From positions 486,501-550,500 of the forward strand of contig CAUEEP010000912.1 of NCBI GenBank assembly GCA_958450365.1: a stretch of DNA of 64,000 bases, read 5' to 3'. Position 1 is the stretch's first letter. Each line of letters starts with the position of its first letter. The stretch comes from Mesorhabditis belari. Lineage: Eukaryota; Nematoda; Chromadorea; Rhabditida; Rhabditidae. Shown in pieces: positions 44,720 through 55,436 of this stretch. Below the pieces are notes generated by a model. It was not told where the DNA came from. It saw only the letters and a program-made list of their open reading frames with translations, and ran no database searches. A program made the translations under genes and the position numbers.

Positions 44720-45359
44720 TAAGCTTTTTCACATTTTTGTCTAAAAGTCATTTTGCTTAAAATTGCTTAAAATCCTGAAAAACTCGTCTGTGGTTTTTTC
44801 GATAGTCGGAAAGCATCATTAAGCGTCCATCTATTGGCCGGAAAAAAAGGGTTTCTCGAATTGAATGCCGAAAAAAAAAGCCGTATCATTAGGCGCAAAA
44901 TTTCCCTTCAGAATGACCCCGATCCAATCCTGTTTATTTTGAACGATGAGGAAATGAATTTATCTCGATTGCTTTCACAATGAGGGTTTTTCTTTTTTTG
45001 TTTTCTATTTACGTGAGTTTCTCGTTTGACTTTGGATAATTAAAAAATGAGTTTAAACACAGTTTAACGTGTTTTCTACTGAGATTTCTTGGTAAAATGC
45101 AGGAAAATATTTGCCTGGAAAGTCTTTATAAGTGCGGTACCAGAACTTGCACCAGTCCTTCCAACCTCTTCATTACCGTTAGAAAGTCAATGAAGCCAAT
45201 ATCAAACCTGGCTAGAATAAAATAAACATGTTTATCACACCTTAATGACAATGAATCTACTATAATAAAGCATTGTATTACTTGATTTTGGAAAACTGAT
45301 GATGATATCAATTGATGATGTCACAAACTAGTCCTGAGTCAGCGCTGACACCATCAGAT

Positions 45360-45600
45360 TGCTCCAGCTGGTGCTAGCAGTTTTGGCATTGAATGCCAGC
45401 ACTGGCAAAGCACTGGCATTGATTGCCAGCACTGGCATAGCACTGGCATTGAGCGCCAGCACTGGCATTGAGAGCCAGCAATGGCATTGAGCGCCAGCAC
45501 TGGCCTTGAGGGCCAGCACTAGCCTTGAGGGCCAGCACTAGCCTTGAGGCTTAGGCCTTGAGTGCCAGCAATGACATTGAGGGCCAGCATTGGCAGTGTA
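45360..45600. repeat. Irregular GCCAGCACTGGCATTGA minisatellite
   Basis: Imperfect 17-18-bp units, themselves partly palindromic (GCCAGC..CTGGC). Minus-strand frames of up to 75 codons across it are repeat-derived. Confidence 0.8.
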
Positions 45601-46528
45601 GCGATACCAGAACCAGTACTGGTACAGATACAGCACTGATGAACTGGTCTACTACGGCTGGCATTAATACGATACCCAATGTTATTTGGTACTTGCAAGC
45701 TTGAGATAATCATACCTAGTGTAGCGACTCTGCTACCCGTTCGCACAATTTTTCAACTAGCTGCGCTGGTCGTCCGCTACACGGCCGCACGGCGAAATTG
45801 TCCTGGAACCCATCGAAATTATTCTAGCTTTAAATTTCCTACAAAATGATACATTAACCATGAAAGTCGGTAGACTGGAGGCTGAGATTTAGGGTCGGAG
45901 TACGCAATACTACTGTTTCCGTTGCTCGTAGAAAAAAATCTGACCTCAACGGGGAACTCCGCGACCTCGAAAACCTATACGGGTGTTGTTTTTGAAACTC
46001 TAGCTTCTCCGGTTCTCGAGATGAAAGTTGAAAGACGGGCAGACGGACAGAAAGCCCTCAATTATATCTAGTAGATTTGCATGTAAACTATAAACTAACT
46101 TGTCGTAAAAGGTGGAAAGCTAGTGACAAAATCCCGTAGACATCGGCTTTTAAAAGCCCCAGCAATCCTTTTACACTTTCTGTTTTTACCAATCTGGCAG
46201 GTCATTAGTTCAAAGTTTCTCCCCATTGGTTAGTTGTATTGTTTCTATTTTTTGTATTCGTTCTTTATTGGTTTAACCAGCGAAAAGCGCTCACTAACGT
46301 TTGCGTTTTCCACTGGGGAGGTCCCATTTTCCACTGGGAAGTTTTCCGCGCAAGCTAAGTCCCGCCCCTTTTTGCCAATGCGCTGCGCACAGACGGGCAG
46401 ACGTCGCTTCTGCTTTATATATTACCCGAGTTTGCGGTTGGAGATGTTCGATTGTGGACGACTTTTTTACCACTAAATGATTGTTGTCGATTGTCAATCT
46501 TTGAGCCTAATCAAACAAGGGCAAAGTA

Positions 46529-47058
46529 TTGGGTTGGTGAATTGAAAACTGCGGGCTATTGTCATATGTGACAGTTTGAGCACTTTCTTCAAAAGAAACC
46601 CATTTTGGTGTCAATGGAAAAGTTGTAGAGAATCAAAAATTAAGCTTATATCCAAATTTTCAGAAGGATTCAAGAACCGGTTTTCAAGAAATGCGAAATT
46701 TACGAATTTTCACAAAACTTGCATTTTAAGCGAAACTACTAAGTGTATCTTTTTGGAAATTTGGCTATAAGCCTAATTTTTGATTCTCTACAACTTTTCT
46801 ATTGACACCAAAATGGGTTTCTTTTGAAGAAAGTGCTCAAACTGGAATCTCCAGTCTCCATCTCCAGTCCTCCAGTTTTGAGTCTCACACTTGTCTCACA
46901 CACAAACCAAAATCCTACTACGAAAGAGGAATCCGCAAATTGCCTGTAAAATGGGCAGAAGTCGTCAATAATAATGGAAATTATTTCGAATGAATTGATG
47001 GTTTTATGTTGAATAAATTTTAGTTCAAAGTCCCGCAGTTTTTAATTCACCAACCCAA
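46529..47058. mobile_element. Chimeric mariner-derived MITE, copy 3
   Basis: 530 bp, TA-flanked, ends TTGGGTTGGTGAATTGAAAA and mirror. The left two thirds is a hairpin with arms of about 140 bp. The right third encodes [18 protein letters not shown] and NNNGNYFE followed by a stop, which is the normal C-terminus of a mariner transposase. Confidence 0.9.
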
Positions 47059-47450
47059 TATAAGCTATTTATCCATATTTCAAGCAATATACACAAACAT
47101 TTCCTTGAAACATCTAGCTAATGTCTCAATAAATATAAAACTGGACAATTTCAGAATGTTAGCTTTACTTCGAAATCCCAGAAGTTTAAATGTTTTTGTC
47201 TATTTTAAACCCCTAGAGTCTGAACGTCAGACTTACTCTCACCCATTCCCATGTTGTTTTCAAAACTCTTTTCTCGAAACCTTTGATTTTCAAGAAATTA
47301 GTAACCTCTCAAGAATCAAATGCTAATTAAAATGACCCCACTTGTTTGCTACATTTGCAAGAGAATCGAAAAAAATCGGAGAAAAATATTTGTAGTCGAA
47401 GAGATGAGGTGCTGATTGACTTTTATTCCTGGGGAAAAGATCGAGAGAAA

Positions 47451-47880
47451 AGATTCCTTTTCCTTTACTTTTCCTTTAAAAGGACCCACTAATTTTATTG
47501 GTCATTCGATCAAAAAGGGGACACTTTAGATCTCTAGTGACTGAAAACAAAGTGTTTTCTTTGTTCAAATTGTTCTGGTGGAAATGTTTGCCAAAATTGA
47601 ATCTTTGATTGAATCCATCCATGATTGAATCCTTGACTCAATAACATTTCCTTCGAGTTGATACTACGCTATTATTTTTAGTCCTTTTAAAGATTGAACT
47701 TTTGCTTTCAAGAGTGTAGAATTTGTTAGCAAAAATACAAAAAATTTAAGACAAATTCAAGAAAATTCAAGAAAATTCAAGAAAGATTCCTTTTCCTTTA
47801 CTTTTCCTTTCAAGGACCCACTAATTCCATTGGTCATTCGATCAAAACGGGGACACTTTAGACCTCTAGTGACTGAAAAC
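47451..47880. repeat. About 100-bp direct repeat, 332 bp apart
   Basis: AGATTCCTTTTCCTTTACTT through CTAGTGACTGAAAACAAAG occurs at 47451-47552 and 47783-47884. Confidence 0.75.
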
Positions 47881-48239
47881 AAAGACAAAAATCGATCTCG
47901 AAAAATTTGAGCATAGTAACAAATGTTGAAGATCGAGAGATCTCAGAGATCGAGCCAAAAAGGAATGTGGAATGTAAATGACGCTTTACCAATCATTTAT
48001 CTCGTATTAAAAGATGAAAACGACTTTTCAAATCGATTTAAGAGCATTTCAGCTAGCTTTACTTTTAACAAGATGTAGAAATTTGAAGCAAAAATAGGAG
48101 CAAATTCAAGGCGAAAATTGATACCAAAAATTTGGGCATCACCCAAAAAGTGGGAAAGCTCGAGGTGCTGGCAAAAGAGCCGCGTTTTTTTTATGCCAAA
48201 ATCCTTGGCGCCAACTTCATTTGTACCATGTTTCATTTG

Positions 48240-48440
48240 TGCCATGTTTCATTTGTGCCAAAATCTTTTGCTCCAAAATCCATTGCGCCAAAATCTATTG
48301 CACCAAAACCCTTGGCGCCAAAATCTTTTGCGCCAATACCGAGGCTCTTATCCCGAGGCTCTTATCCCGAGGCTCTTATCCCGAGGCTCTTATACCGAGG
48401 CTCTTATACCGAGGCTCTTATACCGAGGCTCTTATACTTA
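48240..48440. repeat. Two adjacent minisatellites (GCGCCAAAATCTTTT; 14-bp CCGAGGCTCTTATC)
   Basis: Degenerate 15-bp-type units around GCGCCAAAATC run from about 48200 to 48335. About seven units of CCGAGGCTCTTATC follow. Plus-strand frames of up to 135 codons here are repeat-derived. A palindrome TTTACAGATTGTGAGCGATT/..ATCTGTAAA follows at 48468-48509. Confidence 0.8.
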
Positions 48441-49070
48441 AAGCTCTTAAAGCTTTTATACTCTTTTACAGATTGTGAGCGATTACCCGGCCGCTCACGA
48501 TCTGTAAAAACAAAGAACATCTCGAGCTCTTTTACATAGGGATTTCTCTTTTGCTATGTAGATGTCACGAAAAGAAGATCTTGAGCTGTAAATTTGTACC
48601 CGGGGGTTTTCGGGGTTGGAGAATCGATTGTAGCTATTCATTTTATTGAGTCTACCAATTGGAACTAGGGTTTAATTGATCTAAACTTTTAAAAACAAAG
48701 AACGAAGAAACAAAGAAAGCCTTCATTTAGCTCTTTCGTGTCCTTAATTGCCATTGTTGAGTGATTTCCGGGTTTTCAGATCCTTGTTCAGGATTGAAAA
48801 GCTTAGAGAATATTGTTGTTAAAGTTTTAACACGAACAAACTATTTGACTAAGTTTTGAGTAAGTTTTGACTTAGTTTTGACTAAGTTTTGACTTAGTTA
48901 TACACTTATTTATTCATTGATATTCATCTATAATGTTTGCAGTTATTGCTGTAGTTGTCGTAGGAATTCGAACTGCTTCTGAGTTGTTTTTTATGAATAA
49001 TTCATTTCTCAACACATCCTCATTCATTCATTCATTCATACAAAGTTTTCTTTGACTAAATTGAACCTTC

Positions 49071-50162
49071 ATGAAAAGAAATAGCAAAACTGACATTTCG
49101 GTGAGTCGATTGAGGCAAAAATTCGGCCTCTTCCTCCTCCCAAAAAAAGCGGGATGCTCTCTGAATTTAGATGGCCTCGATTAGAGGGGTTTTTCTTTCT
49201 TCCCGCCCCAGCCTGAATGGGTACACTCCCACCACAAACACACTTTTCATTATACTATTGGGTTGGGGACTATGACTCGGCGCCGAAAATCAAAAAAATG
49301 TCTAAAACTTCTATTCGACTTCGTCAAATAATATGCGTTTGATATCAGTAGAATGGTTAACTAATTCTCTACAAAATGACATTTAAAAGAAAATTCAAAC
49401 AGCGCCTCCGCTCAAGAAAAAGCCATTTTTTCACAAAAACTACAAACTGTCATCTAGAAAAAACCATTGGTGGGATCTTCCTGCAAATTTGGCAACTTAA
49501 GTAATTGAATGTGCTCTATCTTTTTATATAAACACCAAAGAAGGTTTATGTGAAAGAAACTGTTCAAATGATGAGTCGGGCTCTTTGCCATTTTGACTAG
49601 CTGTGTTTGGGAGTCCATAAACTCCACGAAAGAAAAGCTTTGTGGAATCTCTCAAAAGTGATTTTGTAGAGAAATAGTGGATCCTTTTGATGAAACCAAA
49701 CGTATGTTTAAAGAAGGCTTTATGTGTGCAAAAAGTCCCTTTAAAGTTTGGCGCCGAGTCATAGTCCCCAACCCAATATTTCGTTTTAATAGAATGAATC
49801 GACTGAAAACAATCCTCTTTTACGATGCATAAATAGGCTACTTTTTTTGATTGAATTCCAGGTTTTTAAGCAATTTATTCTAGTATTTATTCAAGTCATT
49901 TCAATTTATTTCAATTTATTTCAAACGTGTCTTACCGCTTATAAAAGCTAAAAATGCTGTAATTCTACAATATTCTGACTTTCTATTCTGACAGTATATC
50001 CAAGCCAATGTTGAATTCTTGAGCTTAATTCCAAAGATTAATAGACATTCAACCGTACCACTCGAAATTGGACTAGCTCATTTTTCCGAGCCAGTTCAGC
50101 TAAGAGACAGTGAATTCATCAAAAAGCAGAACCTAGAAATCCTTCGCTTGTTGTTTTGTTAA
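49071..50162 (+). CDS. Small two-exon gene, 65 residues, unknown family
   Basis: Exon 1 (49071-49100) encodes MKRNSKTDIS and ends at a consensus GTGAGT donor. Exon 2 (49995-50162) follows a CTGACAG acceptor in phase 0. It encodes 55 residues with YIQANVEFLSLIPKINRHST and FSEPVQLRDSEFIKKQNLEI, ending RLLFC and stop TAA. Codon composition of exon 2 is protein-like, and the exon is free of repeats. The 894-nt intron holds the 519-bp MITE. The real gene could have more upstream exons if exon 1 is wrong. I do not recognise it. Confidence 0.5.
49258..49776. mobile_element. 519-bp mariner-type MITE in an intron, second copy
   Basis: TA-flanked, same length and nearly the same sequence as 35262-35780 but inverted. 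Again intronic. Confidence 0.85.
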
Positions 50163-50499
50163 GAAAAAAACAAAATTCATCACCAAAAAAAAGAATAGTC
50201 CAGTGCTAGGTCCTGAGTTCTGATCTGACTCACAAGGAGTTCCTGGGACAATCCATAGGGATATGAACTTTGACTAAATCCAGGCCTGAGCCCAGCTTTC
50301 AGCTTTTGATCCAGCATTGACCTTTGGACTTGCTTGTTCTGACCTGGCCCTCAATCCCGGCTGAACATCTTCGCTCTGATTATTGTACCTATGTATAATA
50401 TAAGAATTCTATAAAGGGAAGTTAAATAATAGTTTATATGTGTATAGACATAAAGATTCTAAGTGTATCTATCTAATTTAATGAACAGTTTTACAAACG

Positions 50500-50815
50500 C
50501 CACGTTGGACGCCTAGATCCGAACCTGACGTCTGGATCCGATCCGAACCTAGCGTCGGAATCCGATCGGAACCTGACGTCTGGATCCGATCCGAACCTGG
50601 CGCCCGAATCCGATCCGAACCTGACGTCTGGATCCGATCCGAACCTAGCTTCGGAATCTGATCCGAACCTGACGCCCGAATCCGATCCGAACCTGACGTC
50701 TGGAGCCAATTCGAACCTGGCGTCCGAATCCGATCCGAACCTGACGTCCCATCCGATCCGAACCTAGCGTCCGAATCCGATCCGAACCTGGCATCCGAAC
50801 CCGATCCGACGTCCA
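50500..50815. repeat. 24-bp minisatellite
   Basis: About 13 imperfect units of AATCCGATCCGAACCTGGCG-TCCG. The period of 24 keeps long frames open on the minus strand (SDSDARFG-type repeats), which I do not count as a gene. Confidence 0.9.
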
Positions 50816-51288
50816 AATCCATACTAAACTTTTTTATAATTCTAATTGCAAGTCCTATCCAAATTAAATCAAAAATTTTCATTTTTTAAACTTTCTTAAA
50901 GTCTATAATTAGTTTAGATCTTTCCACTCGTGCTCTTTCTTTTTTCGTCTTATTTCAAAACAAAACAATTCCAACAAGCAAAATAATTGTAGTTCTGAGC
51001 ACAATATACTTTTTTTTGTTAATTTTAATCCCCTGATAGCTGATAGCTGACCAGTTTTTTTATGGAAAATCCTGTATTTTTCTTTTTCTTCTCAAACTTT
51101 GTTTCTTTTTTATTTTAAAATAAATTTGATATTTAGAATGGCAAGAAATTTGAATTCTTATTATAGAAATTGCATTTAAAATTATAAAAAAGGTTTAGTA
51201 TGAATTTGGAGGTTCGAATCCGACATTAAAGTAAAGTTTAGAGCAGATTCGGACATCCAGATTTGTTCTAGGTCGGAGTTGGATATTA

Positions 51289-51810
51289 CAGGGTGCGTCA
51301 TAATTATTGCAACAAGAGTTCAAAGACCGTTTTCCAAACAGCTTTCTTATTTTTTTTGCCCCCTTTTTTGTTGTGTTGCGTTCTATCTTCTTTATTCTTG
51401 CCTAATTGCCTCCCGCTCACACGAAGAAGACGGTTCAGGACTGGTGTGTGGCCAACTTTCCCTCAGTGATCACCAAGGATGAATGGCCTCCAAACTCACC
51501 GGATCTCAATGTGATGGACTTTTCCATTTGGGCAATCTTAGAGGCTAATGTCTGCTCTTTGACCTTGAAGAAGTCTTTGACCAAAGGATGGAAGGCGACT
51601 CCTCAAGATGACATTCGGGCCGCAGTGGGGGCATATCCGAACCGATTAAGGGCTGTTATCAAGGCAAAAGGCGGTCATATCGAATGATCTCTTGTTTCCT
51701 TATTTGTTACTGTTAAATAAAGCTATTTCTGTTTAAAAATCTTCTTCCAGTGAAACTTCTTGGTGTGCAATGCCTTGAGTATCTTGTTGCAATAATTATG
51801 ACGCACCCTG
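51289..51810 (+). mobile_element. Internally deleted Tc1/mariner-superfamily element (maT-like)
   Basis: 522 bp flanked by TA, with inverted ends CAGGGTGCGTCATAATTATT of about 28 bp. Plus-strand frame 51406-51687 retains EWPPNSPDLNVMDFSIWAIL, including the third catalytic D, and ends in AVIKAKGGHIE and stop. The first two thirds of the transposase are lost. The right end follows closely after an AATAAA signal. Confidence 0.85.
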
Positions 51811-52051
51811 TAAATATAACCACTTTTTACAAACGCATTGTTTTTTTCAAAACGTTTTATTCCGTTAACTCATTGCCAGCTGGACCTATCACTTTTCTAG
51901 AAAATCCATCTCTTCGATCTCTGTTTTTTTCGATGCTTTCCTATTCTTTTCCACAAAAACAGGAAAAAGAAAGTCTCAAAACACCAAGAAATCCCCGAGG
52001 TGTTCGCTGCTTTTGTCGAAAAGAAAAAACAAAATTCATCACCGGAAAAAA

Positions 52052-52270
52052 ATGCGCTTGATTGAGCGCTTTGGGTACTTTTCAATGAAAAGAGCTTCTT
52101 TTTGCGAAGATTTCCCTTGGGAATTCCCCGCTAACAAAAGAAAAGACCCCAAATCAAAGGGCACCCCCATGAGATCAAAAGCCGATGAAAAATCTGACAA
52201 CACACCGCAAGAAAAACCTGCCACCAAAGAAACCACAAGACGCCTCTCGGTGAACTGCCGGGCAAAATAA
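52052..52270 (+). CDS. Candidate coding segment, Lys-rich, 72 codons
   Basis: ATG at 52052, stop TAA at 52268-52270. Contains FCEDFPWEFPANKRKDPKSK and a Glu/Lys/Thr-rich end. A pyrimidine-rich acceptor (CCACAAAAACAG) lies at about 51949-51961, and other frames after it are also open for 30 codons or more, so the true exon limits are unclear. The opposite strand is open too. No family recognised. Confidence 0.28.
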   Translation: MRLIERFGYFSMKRASFCEDFPWEFPANKRKDPKSKGTPMRSKADEKSDNTPQEKPATKETTRRLSVNCRAK

Positions 52271-52410
52271 GAAACATGAGCTGCGGAGACCAAAAGGATT
52301 TTTGATCCTTTTACAAAGTGACCAGAAATAACCCGGGCAGACTCTTTTGAATTGATCTATTGATCTAATTGAATTGAGATGGACTAATAAGATTAAATAA
52401 AGATTTAGAC

Positions 52411-52827
52411 AATATGGTTTGGCCGAGCTGCTTCTTTCAGCTCCTAGAATTAACTCCTTCGCTCTTTCACTTCACTCTCTCCTAGAACGAACTTCTAGAA
52501 TTTACAGAAACGGCCTAGAACCAAAATCTTTTGAATTTGAGTTATGAAGATTGTATAATTAACGAGTTTAAAGATATCTTTAAGGTTTCTATTTATTAGG
52601 TGCATGCATAAGAAATGCGGATTTCAACATTTTCATATTTCATTTCCAACGATAGAAATCTGATATTGATGAATGTTATAAACGATTTCAAAGTTGTAAA
52701 TCTCCTCTACAAAATAGGCTAAAACCTGTTTCAATTGATCGAACTTTGAAGAAATTTCGATAGCGAAATGCGAGTGACCAAAATTAATTCTAGAAGCTGA
52801 AAGAAGCGGCTCGACCAAACCATATTA
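52411..52827. mobile_element. Foldback element with about 42-bp inverted ends
   Basis: AATATGGTTTGGCCGAGCTG at the left is mirrored by AATATGGTTTGGTCGAGCCG at the right. The interior has the CTCCTCTACAAAAT block seen in several other MITEs. Confidence 0.7.
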
Positions 52828-52849
52828 AAAATACCGACTGGGGCTACCA

Positions 52850-53190
52850 GTGGTGAATTTATCGCATACACGAAATATATCAATCACAATACAACGACAC
52901 ACACAATACTAGGCTATATCTTAACTTAACCCACGTCATGACAGACGGCTCCCTAACCCTAAGCTCAATGGGGAACTAAATAGCTTTTTTGGTGGTGAAG
53001 GGAAGATGACGATGAAGGAGTGGCTTGTCACTTTAAAGAACTGGGGCCACAACCACCAGACTGCCCTCCAGAAAACCTCTCAACCCGAAGGGAAAGGAAA
53101 TCCGAAGGGGGTGACCATGTCGCATGTGGGGTTCGAACCCTCGACCTTCCGATTAAGATAAAAGACACTTAACCAGTCAGCCACACGTGC
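52850..53190 (-). mobile_element. tRNA-derived SINE
   Basis: Reading the minus strand from 53190: GCACGTGTGGCTGACTGGTT (5' arm and box A), then GAGGGTTCGAACCCCACATG (T-arm and 3' acceptor at 53122). GCACGTG pairs with CACATGC except for one position. A unique body of about 270 bp follows. This is the best tRNA-like structure in the window, but the long tail argues for a SINE rather than a tRNA gene. Confidence 0.55.
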
Positions 53191-53528
53191 TCAAATTGTC
53201 TAAATCTTCATTTAGTCAGCTTCAATATTCAAATCTTCAAATTCAAATCTTGTGCCATTTTTTCAACTCCAAAAGTTTAAATTTAAACTTTACAAACTAG
53301 ATTTACAAGTCATTTTATATACTAACAACAGTTCTTTAAAATTCAAAAATTTTAGCATTCAATCAAAATTTCATAATCTTTTAGCAAGCTTTAACTCTTG
53401 AAGTTGCCCTATTCAGCTCTATTCTATATTTTAACTCAAAGTTTAGCTTAAGTGCAGAACTTATTGACTCACTTTCAACTAAAGAATTTCCAGCAAAGCA
53501 AAAGCAAAACTTGTTCTTCGAGCAAAAC

Positions 53529-53691
53529 CTGAATCCGAACACTTTGACTCATGAGAGAACAAGTCTTTTTGTCATTCTTATTTTCTTGTTTATGCTTATT
53601 GTTTACTCTAGAACTTTCTTCAAGAATTCCTTCATTTTTCTCGTGATCCCTCTTAGGTCGTCGTTCGTTTGTGCTCGAGAAACTTGAGGCT
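53529..53691 (-). CDS. Candidate internal exon, charged low-complexity protein
   Basis: A 163-nt frame between acceptor CATCCCAG and donor GTTTTG on the minus strand encodes 54 residues. It contains TNERRPKRDHEKNEGILEES and NNKHKQENKNDKKTCSLMSQ. It is free of repeats and stops, but neighbouring exons were not found. Confidence 0.28.
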
Positions 53692-53878
53692 CTGGGATGA
53701 GGAGGAGTTGGAAAGAGAAAGGAGAGTAAAAGAAAAGAACGGGATGAGTATCTTCTCAAGTTCCCCCTTTTTCACTCTTTTTGTTCTTGAGCTTTAAAGA
53801 TTCAATATTCAAGTTTATTTTATTCAATTTCAATTCATAGCAAAGTTAAACTGTAGTCTTGTTTTGGTTTTGAAAGTC

Positions 53879-54055
53879 TTGGACCAAAGCCTTGTTAGCA
53901 ATGGGCCAAAGCCTTGTTAGCAATGGACCAAAGCCTTGTTAGCAATGGGCCAAAGCCTTGTTAGCAATGGGCCAAAGCCTTGTTAGCAATGGGCCAAAGG
54001 CTTGTTAGCAATGGACCAAAGCCTTGTTAGCAATGGACCAAAGCCTTGTTAGCAA
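53879..54055. repeat. 22-bp minisatellite
   Basis: Eight units of GGACCAAAGCCTTGTTAGCA-AT with G/A variation. Confidence 0.95.
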
Positions 54056-54190
54056 CAATTACAACAGTTGGATGCACTAAAAAGCCTACTATTAGAGGTG
54101 AAAAACCTAGAAATGGCTAGTACCAGAATTTTTGTCTCTAATAGTAAGAAATGTGATAAGCTTTTGATCAACGAACATGATTTCAGTGTA

Positions 54191-54759
54191 TTGGTTTGAC
54201 CGGAAAGTCCGCCTTTTAAAAATTTTCGTTTATAAATGAATAATTAGCCGATCGATGGGTAATTTGCTTTAAATAAAAAGGATTAACGATTTTATTTAGA
54301 TAATTTTTAGGCAAATTAGCGAATTTTTAGCCAAATTTGGATCGTTTTTGAATCAAATCCGAGCAGAAATTCTTGTTTGTCGTAAAACCTTTACAATGGA
54401 CATAGAATGAAATCGGTTGAATGAATCTCTCTGAGAATTTGTTTATCTGCCTAACCTTTTATGCTCTAACTTTTGTCTTTTAACACCAAAATAAGTCTCT
54501 GCAGAAAAAGTGAGCAAATCGGACCTTGAAGTTTCATCGCTTTTCACTGCTTGACTGACGTTTTTGACTTTTTGCCTTCACATCTTTAAAAATATTAACT
54601 AACGCGAGCTTTTCATAGTTTCTTACAGGGCAATTTGTAAATAAATCATAGGACTTTCTGATAAAACAAATCATCGATCGATTGGTTCAATCAATGGTTC
54701 ATTATTCATTTCAAAAAGTAGCCTTTAAAAAGCGAACATGACTTTCCGGTCAACCTTTT
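54191..54759. mobile_element. Mariner-type MITE, GGTTGACCGGAAAGTC ends
   Basis: TA-flanked, with TTGGTTTGACCGGAAAGTCC at the left and the mirror GGTTGACCGGAAAGTCATGT at the right. The interior includes the shared core in reverse (AACACCAAAATAAGTCTCTG, then GTGAGCAAATCGG). No transposase. Confidence 0.7.
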
Positions 54760-54787
54760 TACAAGGTACTTTCTTGTCGAAATAACT

Positions 54788-54870
54788 GCCTAAATAGCTG
54801 TCTAAATAGCTGTCTAAATAGATGTCTAAATAGCTTTCTAAATAGCTGTCTAAATAGCCTTCAAAAGAGC
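54788..54870. repeat. 12-bp TAAATAGCTGTC tandem repeat
   Basis: About six units with one-base variants, directly following the MITE at 54191-54759. Confidence 0.9.
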
Positions 54871-55436
54871 TTCAGTTTTGATATTCAATTTCTACTCTGA
54901 CGAAAGCGGACAAGACTTTTCGGACAATACAATCTGATAGTTTGTACTGTAGATCTAATTTGGATTCAAAATCAAACCATTTTGCATCAACAACTTCCTC
55001 AGTTTATCCAATAACGTTAAAGTTCACCTAACCGATTGCTAAATTTTTCCAAGAATATCTCTTTTCCCATTTCTTAACGCCTCTTTTTTGTTTCCTTCAA
55101 AAATTTCTCCACTTTTTGAATCCTTTGGGAGGATAATGCAGAAAATAACTGCTAAACAAGTGCTAATTTCTATTTTCTAAAAAAAGTTGACCTTTCATAA
55201 CAGCAACGTTTTATAACAGCAACATTTTATTTTAGCAACATTTTATGATTTGTACCATCTTGTTTTTTGATCCTCAAACCTCAAACCTTTCGATAATTTA
55301 CCAAATAAAAATACGGTAATCTCCGGAAATGCACATCATAAGAATTTGTTTTTCAATTTTGAAAGGAAAATTTGAATTTAGTTTGTAAGTTTGAGAGAGT
55401 CCAATAGTCTCGAAACCTTTAAATTATCTGTTGATG

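Noticed and set aside
47105..47326. Plus frame after an ATTTCAG site
   Set aside because: Short, AT-rich, no recognisable family; the acceptor-like site alone is weak support.
50478..50882. 134-codon frame of GSDRIQTSGSD repeats
   Set aside because: 24-bp minisatellite; repeat-derived.
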